Made by a program: the position numbers and the translations under genes. A model generated the notes under the pieces. It had not been told where the DNA came from and did not search any database. It saw only the letters and a program-made list of their open reading frames with translations. A stretch of 30,633 bases of DNA, from the NCBI GenBank assembly GCA_009775265.1, contig VSPG01000023.1, forward strand, positions 1 through 30,633, read 5' to 3'. This stretch comes from Muribaculaceae bacterium (GTDB lineage Bacteria; Bacteroidota; Bacteroidia; Bacteroidales; Muribaculaceae). This document shows positions 8,201 to 21,000 of the stretch, piece by piece; position 1 is the stretch's first letter, and each line of letters opens with the position of its first letter.

Positions 8201-10686
8201 GCAAATTCGGATTCGAGCCTTCAAGCCGCGAAGGAATAACCATAAACGACGACAACGCCACGGCCGACGTCACGATAGAGGCCATCCCCACATACAGCGT
8301 GCAGGGAAGCATCTCCGATGCGGAAGGCAACCCCGTAGCCGGGGCCTCGGTTCTCCTCGAAGGATACACCGAACTCTCCGCCACCACCGACGCGAGCGGC
8401 GCTTTCTCTTTTGAGAACGTAGTAAGCCATGCGAGCAAAATAACTGTTACCAAAGACTGGATGGCTCCCGCCACACGCGAATTCGAGCTGACGGAAGACA
8501 TCGCAACCGGCAACATAGAAATGGGCTACGCCCACTACTCCCCTGCCAACGTCACAGCATCTGAAACTGCCGAAAAGGCCATGGCCATAGCATGGACATC
8601 GCCCGACCGTAAAGCCCTTATGCGCTACGACAGCGGCACGGCTGCGAGCCAGCTCGGAATCACCGACCAGATAGGAACCACCGTCATAGGTTCCGTGTTC
8701 CGCACACCTATGCAGGTTGAAAAACTGACATGGCAGACAACGGCAGAAGGCGGCCCCCACACCCTCGTCAACATCTATGTCTACGGCCTTGACTCCGAGG
8801 GCAACCCCACCGGCAATATCCTTTACAGCATGCGCAATGTGCCCAACACCGACGGAGAATGGAGCGAACACATTCCGGCGCAGCCCGTACAGGCTCCTAA
8901 CGGATGCTTCGTAGCCCTGAACTATCCCGGATTTCTCGGCATAGCAATCGACGACAACAGCAAAGAATGGCCGATGCGCGAGCACACATATGCATTCTCT
9001 ACCGACTACAACTCAGGAGAATTCATGTATTTCGACAACAATGTGCTCAGTGCCAACCTGCTGATACGCGCCGAAGGCTACGTCTATCCCGTAGAAAACA
9101 CTCCCATAGCCACCGTAGGCGACGGACGCGACGAACTTCCCGGCTTCTACGCCTACAAAGTATGGCGCGCGAAAGGCTTCGACCCTGCCGATTCGGAATG
9201 GACAGAGATAGAAACACCTGCTTCGGAAAGCGCACAGCCCACCTCCATCGTTGACGGCTCGTGGAACACACTCTCCCCCGGCGTTTACAGTTATGCCGTA
9301 GCATCGGTCTATCCCGACGGAAGCATGTCGCCGAAGGCATACTCGCCTTACGTGCTCCACAACGCCTATTCCACCCTTCGTGCCACCGTGACCACCAACT
9401 CGCACAGCGCCGACCCGACAGGTGCCATTGTCACCGTAACGGCTCCGGACGGCAACGTGACGGCATCTGCCATGGTAGACGATGAAGGCATGGTAGAATT
9501 CCAAGGCATGTGGAAAGACCGCTACACGGTGTCCGTATCGCTCGCAGGCTACGAAAAAGCTTCTTTACCGGCCGACCTCACTGCGTCCGACGACCTGACT
9601 CTCGGCCCGATAGTGCTTAAAGAGATTATCGCCAAACCCGTAAACCTGAAAGTGTACGGCAGTGCCACGGAAGGATTCACTCTCACATGGAACGAATCCG
9701 GTGAGATATTCGACGATTTCGAAGGCTATGCACCCTTCGCCATGGCTCCGGCAGGCGAAATAGGCTGGACATATGTTGACGGCGACAAAAACCGCACTGT
9801 GGCCGAACCGGAATTCAACTTCCCCGGACGCACAGAACCGATGTCGTTCATGGCATTCAACCCCAAGCAGACAACACCTTCGATGTACGACGCCCGTTCT
9901 GCCTCACATCCCTACAGCGGCGACCAGGCTCTCGCATGCTTCGCCACATACAATGGCAACGACGACTATTTCATATCGCCGCGTCTCACCTACCATAGCG
10001 GATTCAAATTCGGATTCCAGGCAAAAGGCTATTCGCCGACCTATGGAGAGACAATACTCGTAGGATATTCGCTCACCGACAACGACCCCGACAGCTTCGA
10101 CTGGATAAGCGGAGAAATCAATGTACCCAAGCAGCAATGGGCTCCTTATGAGTTCGATATTCCGGCAGAAGCACGCTACGTGGCCATCAACTGCAACTCT
10201 GCCGACGGGTTCACTCTGTTCATCGACGATGTGAAAATCAGCTCCGGCAACGGATTTGCAATGAACACCATACCCTCGGGACCAGAAGTAAGCTATCAGG
10301 TGTCAGTCGACGGGCAGAAGCCCGAAATTACCGAGAACTGCGCATTGTCTCTCGGAAGCGTCAGCGACGGCATGCATAAAGCGTCCGTCAAAGCCATCTA
10401 CGCCTCCGGCGAATCCGAAGAAGCGGAGATTACATTCGGGCTGTCCGGCATCACATCGCCATCGGCCGACGGCATACGCGTGTATCCCAATCCGGCTGTC
10501 GACCACACGGTGGTTTACGGCGACTTCACGCGCGCCACACTCATCGACCTCTCCGGACGCGTCATCGCATCGTTCGGCAACGGCTCCGCACGCCTCGACC
10601 TATCGTCCATATCCTCCGGAATCTATATCCTCGCCGTCGAAAACAAAGACGGTGCGGTCATTCCCGTGAAGCTACAGGTGAGATAA
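5293..10686 (+). CDS. Giant multidomain cell-surface/secreted protein with T9SS type A sorting domain
   Basis: The product is 1797 residues. A signal peptide (about 1-28) is followed by: a propeller-like region (about 45-270); two fibronectin type III-like domains (about 283-380 and 383-475); a cleaved-adhesin/choice-of-anchor J-like jelly roll (about 483-628); a CARDB-like domain (about 633-733); a beta-rich segment (about 740-915); two carboxypeptidase-regulatory-like domains (about 918-995 and 1000-1095); a second segment of the same general kind (about 1100-1270); an FnIII-like part and a third regulatory-like domain (to about 1460); a second anchor-J-like domain (about 1473-1640); and a T9SS type A sorting domain (about 1723-1797, with VYPNPA and GIYIL). 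No catalytic motif is evident. The family suggests adhesion or glycan/host-protein binding, as in gingipain/hemagglutinin adhesin regions; that role is inference. Confidence 0.85.
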   Translation: MKKQFLIPPRLLGVMMLALISGIMATASTVKDAFAICAFSEDSPQLINHIVTFPIDGEEAPEYKSAVPFYQTSTAGAFADGKYYVASSKTAGTSETADALYRMDLDTKSYEKVGTLTGYSAFVNDMTYDLSSKTMFAISKADENASALFKIDLSTGQSVKIATLDQKYFTLAADISGQLYAISFMGDFCKIDKTTGAATIVGHTGLYPENFQSMEFDHERGVLYWAATVRTLNETGTIEIQETFIATIDPATGLATRGMPIGETQLAGLYVPYVVVADSAPRQVENLSVTSAPEGRHTAILRWTNPLKTFSGSPIKAFTKIEILRDGTLVGELDNAEPGKESTYTDVVAPDGGATHTYTVVPYTLGGAGIPAEATAFIGTDVPAKVEDITITRITPNSAKVSWKAVTTGANGGWISAPTYKVVRMPEGETMAEGLTATEWLETGVEQSGSYSYIITATTDAGSSEPAQSGLITLGPKLGIPYSCEFSQEEFDKWTIVDANEDDVKWQWFNLSWAKADGAYFIADRTPADDYIVSHPIEFESGATYKLSLSHIANGNHNLGFLLLADYGLETPVQEIGEIEVSRGWEVAEKEITFTVASGGDYNLAIHDMAETGSSYLLIDRLDIEKLAENNLSALSLTGQTQPIVGNTYPYSIRIANKGATDAASYTVNLLDQDGNTLAQTSSSEAIAAGEEIVAQVSWTATEGVTSLRGKVIMPGDEIPDDNTTAPTEITVMPKGTPEELIIGTQSGTSNNHPFNQYYKYSHVQNIYHASEIGISRGRITGLRYAYKTSYSVPKGVELKVYIANTDRQTSSDGWIPQEDMSLAYEGTLDFESGEGVLKLDFQQAFDYEGGNLAIVTMSSLENAGASYYSGVYYPYYNSPVSGNSAYGVSQDKAIDYGQSGRAMNGSSIVTLMVQSGGASLMGKVYDTDGNAVEGVTVGISEIHATTLSAADGSYNFDFVPNGTYTVTASKFGFEPSSREGITINDDNATADVTIEAIPTYSVQGSISDAEGNPVAGASVLLEGYTELSATTDASGAFSFENVVSHASKITVTKDWMAPATREFELTEDIATGNIEMGYAHYSPANVTASETAEKAMAIAWTSPDRKALMRYDSGTAASQLGITDQIGTTVIGSVFRTPMQVEKLTWQTTAEGGPHTLVNIYVYGLDSEGNPTGNILYSMRNVPNTDGEWSEHIPAQPVQAPNGCFVALNYPGFLGIAIDDNSKEWPMREHTYAFSTDYNSGEFMYFDNNVLSANLLIRAEGYVYPVENTPIATVGDGRDELPGFYAYKVWRAKGFDPADSEWTEIETPASESAQPTSIVDGSWNTLSPGVYSYAVASVYPDGSMSPKAYSPYVLHNAYSTLRATVTTNSHSADPTGAIVTVTAPDGNVTASAMVDDEGMVEFQGMWKDRYTVSVSLAGYEKASLPADLTASDDLTLGPIVLKEIIAKPVNLKVYGSATEGFTLTWNESGEIFDDFEGYAPFAMAPAGEIGWTYVDGDKNRTVAEPEFNFPGRTEPMSFMAFNPKQTTPSMYDARSASHPYSGDQALACFATYNGNDDYFISPRLTYHSGFKFGFQAKGYSPTYGETILVGYSLTDNDPDSFDWISGEINVPKQQWAPYEFDIPAEARYVAINCNSADGFTLFIDDVKISSGNGFAMNTIPSGPEVSYQVSVDGQKPEITENCALSLGSVSDGMHKASVKAIYASGESEEAEITFGLSGITSPSADGIRVYPNPAVDHTVVYGDFTRATLIDLSGRVIASFGNGSARLDLSSISSGIYILAVENKDGAVIPVKLQVR

Positions 10687-10710
10687 GCTCAGCCAAGCCA
10701 TAATAAAAAT

Positions 10711-10743
10711 GAGGCTGTGTCAAAATAGGCGCAGCCTCTTTTT
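10711..10743 (+). terminator. Hairpin terminator formed by the IS left end
   Basis: The left inverted repeat (10711-10719) pairs with 10730-10738 (9 bp, one G-U) and is followed by TTTTT at 10739-10743. It would stop read-through from the upstream 1797-residue gene and shield the transposase gene from outside transcription. Confidence 0.65.
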
Positions 10744-10765
10744 ATAAGCTGCTGTAAAACATAAA

Positions 10766-10799
10766 ACAAAGCCCTGACTTTCGCAAGCCGGGGCTTTGT
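10766..10799 (-). terminator. Second hairpin in the IS leader, terminator-like on the minus strand
   Basis: A 9-bp perfect stem (10766-10774 with 10791-10799) is followed on the minus strand by a T-rich tract (TTTTATGTTTT). On the plus strand there is no T run. It could block minus-strand transcription leaving the element or structure the transposase leader; both are inference. Confidence 0.4.
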
Positions 10800-10843
10800 C
10801 ATGTCAAAAAGTTTTAGTAACTTAGTGACATAAAACAAATTAA

Positions 10844-12511
10844 ATGTCCACAAAGTTACATACAAAATCTTACAGTAACAACGACGGGCTGTTTTTTCTG
10901 CTGAATCCCAATGAAGATATAGCGGAAAACGACCCTGTACGCGTTGTTGATGCCGTTGTCGAGGGTCTTGACCTGCGGGAGTTCAAAAAACTGTACCGTG
11001 AACGCGGCAGGTGTCCCTACCACCCGAAGATGATGCTCAAGATCATCCTCTATGCCTATATGAACAACGTATATTCGTGCCGCAATATAGAGCGTCAGGT
11101 GCAGCGCGACATCCATTATATCTGGCTGGCGGCGCAGGAACGACCGGATTTTGTGACGATCAACCGCTTCCGCAACCGCGTAAAGAAAGAGATCAACAAC
11201 ATCTTCACACAAGTCGTGCTGCTGTTGGCCGAGCGCGGCTTTATAACGCTTGATGTGGAGTATATCGATGGAACGAAGATCGAGTCCAAAGCCAACAAGT
11301 ACACCTTTGTATGGCGGAAGACCGTCGAGAAGAACCGAGCAAAGCTTCAGGATAAAATACGTGTCCTGCTCCAACAGATTGACGAGGTCATAGTGCAGGA
11401 CAAGGCAGCGGAAGCAGAACGGGTGGAGTTTACTACCGATACACTTAACACATTTATCGGCGAACTCAAAGACGCACTTGCATCAAAGCCGGAACCCGCT
11501 GACAAGGAGCAGAAGAAGCAGCACCGCGAAAAGAAAAAACAGCTAAAGGAACTGGAGAAACACCGCGACAAGCTCAATGAGTATGACAGTCGGCTTGAAC
11601 AAATGGGCGAGCGCAACTCAATGTCGAAGACCGACCACGACGCGACGTTCATGCGCATGAAAGAAGACGCGATGAACAACGGTCAGACCAAACCCGGATA
11701 CAACCTTCAGGTCTCTGCCGAAAACCAGTTCATAACCGACTTCGCCCTGTTCCCGAATCCCACCGACACGCTGACGCTGATACCATTCTTCAACTCCTTC
11801 CTCGACCGTTACGGACATCTGCCCTCTGTCGCAGTCGCCGACTCCGGCTATGGCTCGGAAGAAAACTACCGCTTCATGGATGAGGCCGGCATGGAGGCTT
11901 ACGTCAAATACAACCGCTTCCATCTGGAACAGCGCCCTCGCTACAAGCCCAATCCGTTCCATCACGACAACTTCCACTACAACGCCCAAGAGGACTATTA
12001 CGTCTGCCCGATGGGACAGCACATGACGCGTATCGGCACCTCCCATTCAAAGACAGCCAGTGGCTACCGCAGTGAAAACGCACGTTATCGCGCACAAAAC
12101 TGCAAAGGCTGCCCCCTGCGGTGTCTGTGCTACAAGGCCAAAGGCGACCGACGCACAATCGAGGTGAACCACCGGCTCAACGAATACAAACGAAAAGCCC
12201 GTGAACTGCTGACATCGGAAGAAGGGCTAAAACACCGGGGACGACGATGCATCGAGCCCGAAGCCGTCTTTGGCCAGATGAAGTTCAACATGGCGTACCG
12301 CCGCTTCCGCCACTTCGGGAAAGACAAGGTCACAATGGACTTTGCCTTCTTCGCCATAGCCTTCAACATCAAGAAAATGTGCTCGAAGATAGCGAAACAG
12401 ACCAAAAACGGGGGAAATACGCCCCTTTTTGGCCTGTATATGCTTATGTCACGGACTTTACCGCCTGAGAACCGATTATTTTGGAATAATCCTCAAAAAT
12501 CTGTCGCCTGA
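10844..12511 (+). CDS. IS1182-family transposase
   Basis: This 555-residue DDE transposase catalyses movement of the surrounding element. The N-terminal part carries the DUF772-type region typical of the family (RCPYHPKMMLKIILYAYMNN, about 56-75). Likely catalytic residues are D142 (EYIDGTKIESKAN), D333 (VADSGYGSEEN) and E471 (CIEPEAVFGQMKF). A Lys/Glu-rich, probably coiled-coil insertion spans about 160-257, and a Cys cluster (C388, C420, C423, C427, C429) resembles a zinc-binding knuckle. The frame is uninterrupted and family-length, so the element may still be active. The ATG is chosen because the family N-terminus starts near it; an upstream leader of about 120 nt includes two hairpins. 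Confidence 0.92.
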   Translation: MSTKLHTKSYSNNDGLFFLLNPNEDIAENDPVRVVDAVVEGLDLREFKKLYRERGRCPYHPKMMLKIILYAYMNNVYSCRNIERQVQRDIHYIWLAAQERPDFVTINRFRNRVKKEINNIFTQVVLLLAERGFITLDVEYIDGTKIESKANKYTFVWRKTVEKNRAKLQDKIRVLLQQIDEVIVQDKAAEAERVEFTTDTLNTFIGELKDALASKPEPADKEQKKQHREKKKQLKELEKHRDKLNEYDSRLEQMGERNSMSKTDHDATFMRMKEDAMNNGQTKPGYNLQVSAENQFITDFALFPNPTDTLTLIPFFNSFLDRYGHLPSVAVADSGYGSEENYRFMDEAGMEAYVKYNRFHLEQRPRYKPNPFHHDNFHYNAQEDYYVCPMGQHMTRIGTSHSKTASGYRSENARYRAQNCKGCPLRCLCYKAKGDRRTIEVNHRLNEYKRKARELLTSEEGLKHRGRRCIEPEAVFGQMKFNMAYRRFRHFGKDKVTMDFAFFAIAFNIKKMCSKIAKQTKNGGNTPLFGLYMLMSRTLPPENRLFWNNPQKSVA

Positions 12512-12542
12512 AAAATATCCAAACCCCAATGCTACGAAAAGA

Positions 12543-12585
12543 GAGGCTGCGCCGTAAAACTTAATTACGACACAGCCTCATTTTT
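12543..12585 (+). terminator. Hairpin terminator formed by the IS right end
   Basis: Positions 12543-12557 pair with 12565-12579 (13 of 15 pairs), followed by A and TTTTT (12581-12585). It ends the transposase transcript. On the minus strand it is followed by a shorter T tract and could also serve the convergent lipoprotein gene. Confidence 0.65.
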
Positions 12586-12614
12586 GTTATACGGGGCGAC
12601 AACTCGCCGACGGA

Positions 12615-13613
12615 TTAATTTCTGCTTTTACGTTCAATCAGATGCCCTGCAAGATCATACACACGCACTTCCCTTGAAGCGGGGTCATACACCCTCACGC
12701 GCTTGCCATTACGGATAATTGATGATATTTCCATGCTGTCCACTTTTTCATCCATGACATAGCGGCTCGGACGGCGTCCTGTCACATAATCGATGTCGCG
12801 GAAAACATTGCGTTCGCCGATACGGTAGAGCGTGTATTCCTGATAGCGTTCGGTCGATGTCCACAAGATAAGCATCAGACCCGGTTCTCCCGGCAAAGGC
12901 CAGCAGTCAATGATATTGGCCATGAACTTGGAACTTAGCGGCGACTCTCCCAGCTCGTTCGTTATATTTATGTCGCGGTCCGTTTCAGGATAATAGCACC
13001 GCAGCTGCACCTCGCCAAATGGCGGGGCTATTGTCTCGTCGGCAATGATGCTGCGGTAATATACCCGGTCGGGCAGTTCCAGCACACGGTTATATCCCGG
13101 AATCTGCTTGAAATTCGGTTTGTCGCTCACATGTTCGAACGTTATCGACGACGGGTCGAAGCTATAGGGCATCTTGGCCGGTGCCGCGTTCTTATCATGC
13201 CCGGACGACAACATCTTTCCATTGGCAAATGAAATGGAACGCGATTCCGGGTCGTAAGTAAGCGTGGCCGACCACAATTGCCCCGAACTCTGCTGCACAT
13301 ATTCGATTCGTGCCTCGTTCTCTCCCACTACCTCCGCACGCTTTATCACATCTGCCGTGATTGGCTTGTATATGGCGCGGTCTTCGGCTATGCTCAGCAC
13401 CCCCGCCACATTCTCAAATCCGTCGGCACACACCGTGTTGTCATAGAAATCAAGCCTTACAAAACATTTATTGCCCCCATCGTCGTCGGCGTTGCTTACG
13501 TAGGCCGTCCAATAGCCTTTGAACGGATGCTCCTCCTTCCGCTCCGAGCAAGAAAACAAAGCAGAAAAAGAGAATACCGCTATGGAAACTCTGAATATAT
13601 TGCGTACGAGCAT
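12615..13613 (-). CDS. Lipoprotein of unknown function
   Basis: No family is recognised. The 332-residue product begins with a hydrophobic signal (about 5-21) and a lipobox-like FSC, with C22 as the probable lipidated residue; the following SERKEE is charged. The mature part is beta-rich: an N-terminal lipocalin-like or DUF-type segment (a Trp-containing GYWTAYVSN start, YDPESRSISFANGK near 120) and a C-terminal portion ending in VYDLAGHLIERK, which only resembles the end of a T9SS sorting domain. It is probably anchored to a membrane facing the periplasm or the outside. It is monocistronic, flanked by the rpoC terminator upstream and the IS downstream. The stop is 36 bp from the IS inverted repeat and looks undamaged. 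Confidence 0.75.
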   Translation of the reverse strand: MLVRNIFRVSIAVFSFSALFSCSERKEEHPFKGYWTAYVSNADDDGGNKCFVRLDFYDNTVCADGFENVAGVLSIAEDRAIYKPITADVIKRAEVVGENEARIEYVQQSSGQLWSATLTYDPESRSISFANGKMLSSGHDKNAAPAKMPYSFDPSSITFEHVSDKPNFKQIPGYNRVLELPDRVYYRSIIADETIAPPFGEVQLRCYYPETDRDINITNELGESPLSSKFMANIIDCWPLPGEPGLMLILWTSTERYQEYTLYRIGERNVFRDIDYVTGRRPSRYVMDEKVDSMEISSIIRNGKRVRVYDPASREVRVYDLAGHLIERKSRN

Positions 13614-13635
13614 AATGATTGATTTAACATTCGTT

Positions 13636-13667
13636 CAAAGTTACAATTTTTTTAGAGTTTTTCAGAA
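13636..13667 (-). promoter_or_regulatory. Promoter of the lipoprotein gene
   Basis: On the minus strand TTCTG (13663-13667; close to TTTG) is separated by 19 bp from TAACTTTG (13636-13643), a full match to the Bacteroidota -7 box. It lies 22 bp upstream of the start codon. Confidence 0.55.
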
Positions 13668-13708
13668 CCCATTCCACATAATTATTGCAAAAGCTTATTC
13701 CAATAAAC

Positions 13709-13755
13709 AAAAAAAACGACTTCCGCGCCCATAAACGGATGCGGAAGCCGTTTTC
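13709..13755 (-). terminator. Strong intrinsic terminator after rpoC
   Basis: On the minus strand a 14-bp stem with one G-U pair (13741-13754 with 13713-13726) is followed by a run of eight T residues (13716-13709). It ends the tuf-rpoC gene cluster. Confidence 0.85.
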
Positions 13756-13776
13756 TATGATTCACTGAGCGGTGGC

Positions 13777-18069
<4,293 letters not shown>

Positions 18070-18099
18070 ATTTGAGTGTATGCTTTACGGTGTTGACGA

Positions 18100-21000
18100 T
18101 TAGTTTTCGAGGCTGATGCTGAGTCCGAGACCGCGAAGCTCGTGCAGAAGCACATTGAGCGATTCGGGGATACCGGGTGTGGGCATGGGCTCGCCTTTGA
18201 CGATAGCCTCGTAAGCCTTGCTGCGTCCGTTGACGTCGTCACTCTTGATTGTAAGAATTTCCTGCAGGATGTGGGCGGCGCCGAATGCTTCGAGCGCCCA
18301 CACTTCCATCTCACCGAAACGCTGTCCGCCGAACTGGGCTTTACCGCCGAGCGGCTGCTGCGTGATGAGTGAGTATGGACCGATGCTGCGGGCATGCATC
18401 TTGTCCTCAACCATGTGGCCGAGTTTGAGCATGTAAATCACACCTACCGTGGCAGGCTGGTCGAAACGCTCGCCGGTGCCGCCGTCGTAAAGATATGTCT
18501 TGCCGTAGCGGGGCAGACCGGCCTTGTCAGTCCATTCATTAAGGTCGTCGAGTGTAGCGCCGTCAAAGATGGGTGTAGCGAATTTCTCTCCGAGTTCGCG
18601 GCCGGCCCATCCGAGCACGGTTTCGAAAATCTGTCCGAGGTTCATTCGCGAAGGCACACCGAGCGGGTTGAGGCAGATGTCGACAGGCGTTCCGTCGGCG
18701 AGGAAAGGCATGTCTTCCTGACGCACGATACGCGACACGATACCCTTGTTGCCGTGACGGCCTGCCATCTTGTCGCCGACGCCTATCTTACGCTTTTTGG
18801 CGATATAGACTTTGGCTATCTGCATGATGCCGGAGGGCAGTTCGTCGCCTATGCTGATGTCGAACTTCTTGCGGCGGAGCTCGGCGTCGATTTCCTTGCT
18901 GCGGCGCAGATAATTGACGATGGTCTGACGGATGAGGTCGTTCTTATGCTGGTCGTTCGTCCACTTGCTCAGGTTGATGGTATCGTAATCGATGTCTTTG
19001 AGCGTGGTGGCCGTGAACTTGGCACCTTTCGCGATAAGTTCGCTACCGAGGAAATCCTTCACACCCTGCGAGGTCTTGCCCGCAGTGAGGGTCATGAGCT
19101 TGCCCACGAGCACGTCGCGCAGCGCTGTTTGCTTTTCCTCGTATTCCTCGTCGAGGATGGGAAGCATGGCATTGGCGCTCTTGCTCTTTTTCTTTTTGGC
19201 GGCGCGGCTGAACAGGTTCGTTCCGATAACGACACCTTTGAGCGAAGGAGATGCTTTGAGCGATGCGTCCTTCACGTCGCCTGCCTTGTCGCCGAAAATA
19301 GCACGGAGCAACTTCTCTTCGGGAGTGGGATCGCTCTCACCCTTAGGAGTGATTTTACCTATCATGATGTCGCCGGGTACTACACGGGCACCCACGCGGA
19401 TTATGCCGCGCTCGTCAAGGTCCTTGGTAGCATCTTCGCTGACATTGGGAATGTCGCTGGTGAGTTCCTCCATACCACGTTTGGTCTCGCGCACTTCCAG
19501 GGAATATTCGTCGACGTGCACACTCGTAAGAATGTCGTCGCGAACCATACGCTCGTTGAGCACGATAGCATCCTCATAGTTGTAGCCCTTCCATGGCATG
19601 AACGCCACTTTCAGGTTGCGGCCGAGAGCAAGTTCGCCACGTTCGGTGGCATAACCCTCGGTGAGGATGTCGCCCTTCTCGACACGCTGTCCGGCATTGC
19701 AGATGGGACGCAGGTCGATGGTGGTGCTTTGGTTGGTCTTGCGGAACTTGGGTATGTGGTACTCTTTGACGGCATCGTCGAAAGCCACAAACTCCTCGTC
19801 CTCCGTACGGTCGTAACGAATGCGGATGACACGGGCGTCTACATACTCGATTACACCTGCACCTTCAGCGGTGATTTGCGTACGGCTGTCGCGGATAAGC
19901 TGTCCTTCAATACCAGTGCCGACTATGGGAGCCTCGCTGCGCATCAAGGGCACTGCCTGGCGCATCATGTTCGATCCCATGAGCGCGCGGTTTGCGTCGT
20001 CATGCTCAAGGAACGGTATCAGCGATGCTGCGATAGATGCAATCTGCGTGGGCGACACGTCCATGAGCTGGACCTCTCCGGGTGCAACCACGGGGAAGTC
20101 GGCATCGAGACGAGCCTTTACGCGTTCACGAATGAACGAGCCGTCAGCATTGAGCGGCGCATTGCCCTGGGCTATTATTTTACCCTCCTCGATTTCAGCG
20201 GTAAGATAAACCACTTCATCGTTGTTCAGGTTCACCTTCGAATCCTCAACCTTGCGGTAAGGAGTCTCGATGAAGCCGAGATCGTTTATTTTGGCGTATA
20301 CGCAGAGCGAGCTGATAAGACCGATGTTCGGTCCTTCAGGAGTCTCGATGGGGCACAGACGGCCATAGTGAGTATAGTGCACGTCTCGCACCTCAAAGCC
20401 CGCACGCTCACGCGACAGACCGCCGGGACCGAGAGCCGAAAGGCGGCGCTTGTGGGTGATTTCGGCCAGAGGGTTGGTCTGATCCATGAACTGGCTGAGC
20501 GCGTTCGTGCCGAAGAACGTGTTGATAACCGAAGATATGGTCTTCGCGTTGATGAGATCGATGGGAGTGAACACCTCATTGTCGCGTACGTTCATACGCT
20601 CGCGGATAGTACGCGACATGCGCGCGAGACCCACACCGAACTGGTTGTAGAGCTGCTCGCCCACAGTGCGCACGCGGCGGTTGCTGAGGTGGTCGATATC
20701 GTCGACGTCGGTCTTCGAGTTGATAAGCTCGATAAGATACTTGATGATGGCGATGATGTCTTCCTTCGTGAGGACTTTCACATCCATCGACGTTCCGAGG
20801 TCGAGTTTCTTGTTTATGCGGTAGCGTCCCACCTCTCCGAGGTCGTAGCGCTTCTCGCTGAAGAACAGGTTGGTGATGACTTCGCGGGCACTTGCCTCAT
20901 CCGGCGGCTCCGCGTTGCGCAGCGCACGGTAGATGAACTGCACTGCCTCCTTTTCGGAGTTGGACGTATCCTTCTGAAGCGTGTTGAAGATAATCGAATA

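Larger units (their letters stand above)
10711..12579 (+). mobile_element. IS1182-family insertion sequence, apparently intact
   Basis: Perfect 11-bp terminal inverted repeats (10711-10721 and 12569-12579, GAGGCTGTGTC) flank one full-length transposase gene. The inverted repeat continues outward with one mismatch to 10700 and 12590, so the true element may be 1891 rather than 1869 bp. No direct target duplication was found with either boundary. It lies in the convergent gap between the T9SS protein gene and a lipoprotein gene without damaging either. Each end folds into a terminator-like hairpin. Confidence 0.85.

Noticed and set aside
10687..12614. Target-site duplication around the IS
   Set aside because: Flanks compared at both possible boundaries show no direct repeat longer than the trivial 2 bases.
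20440..20500. Possible rifampicin-resistance substitutions in RpoB
   Set aside because: All five residues checked (Q474, D477, H487, R490, S492) match the susceptible form.
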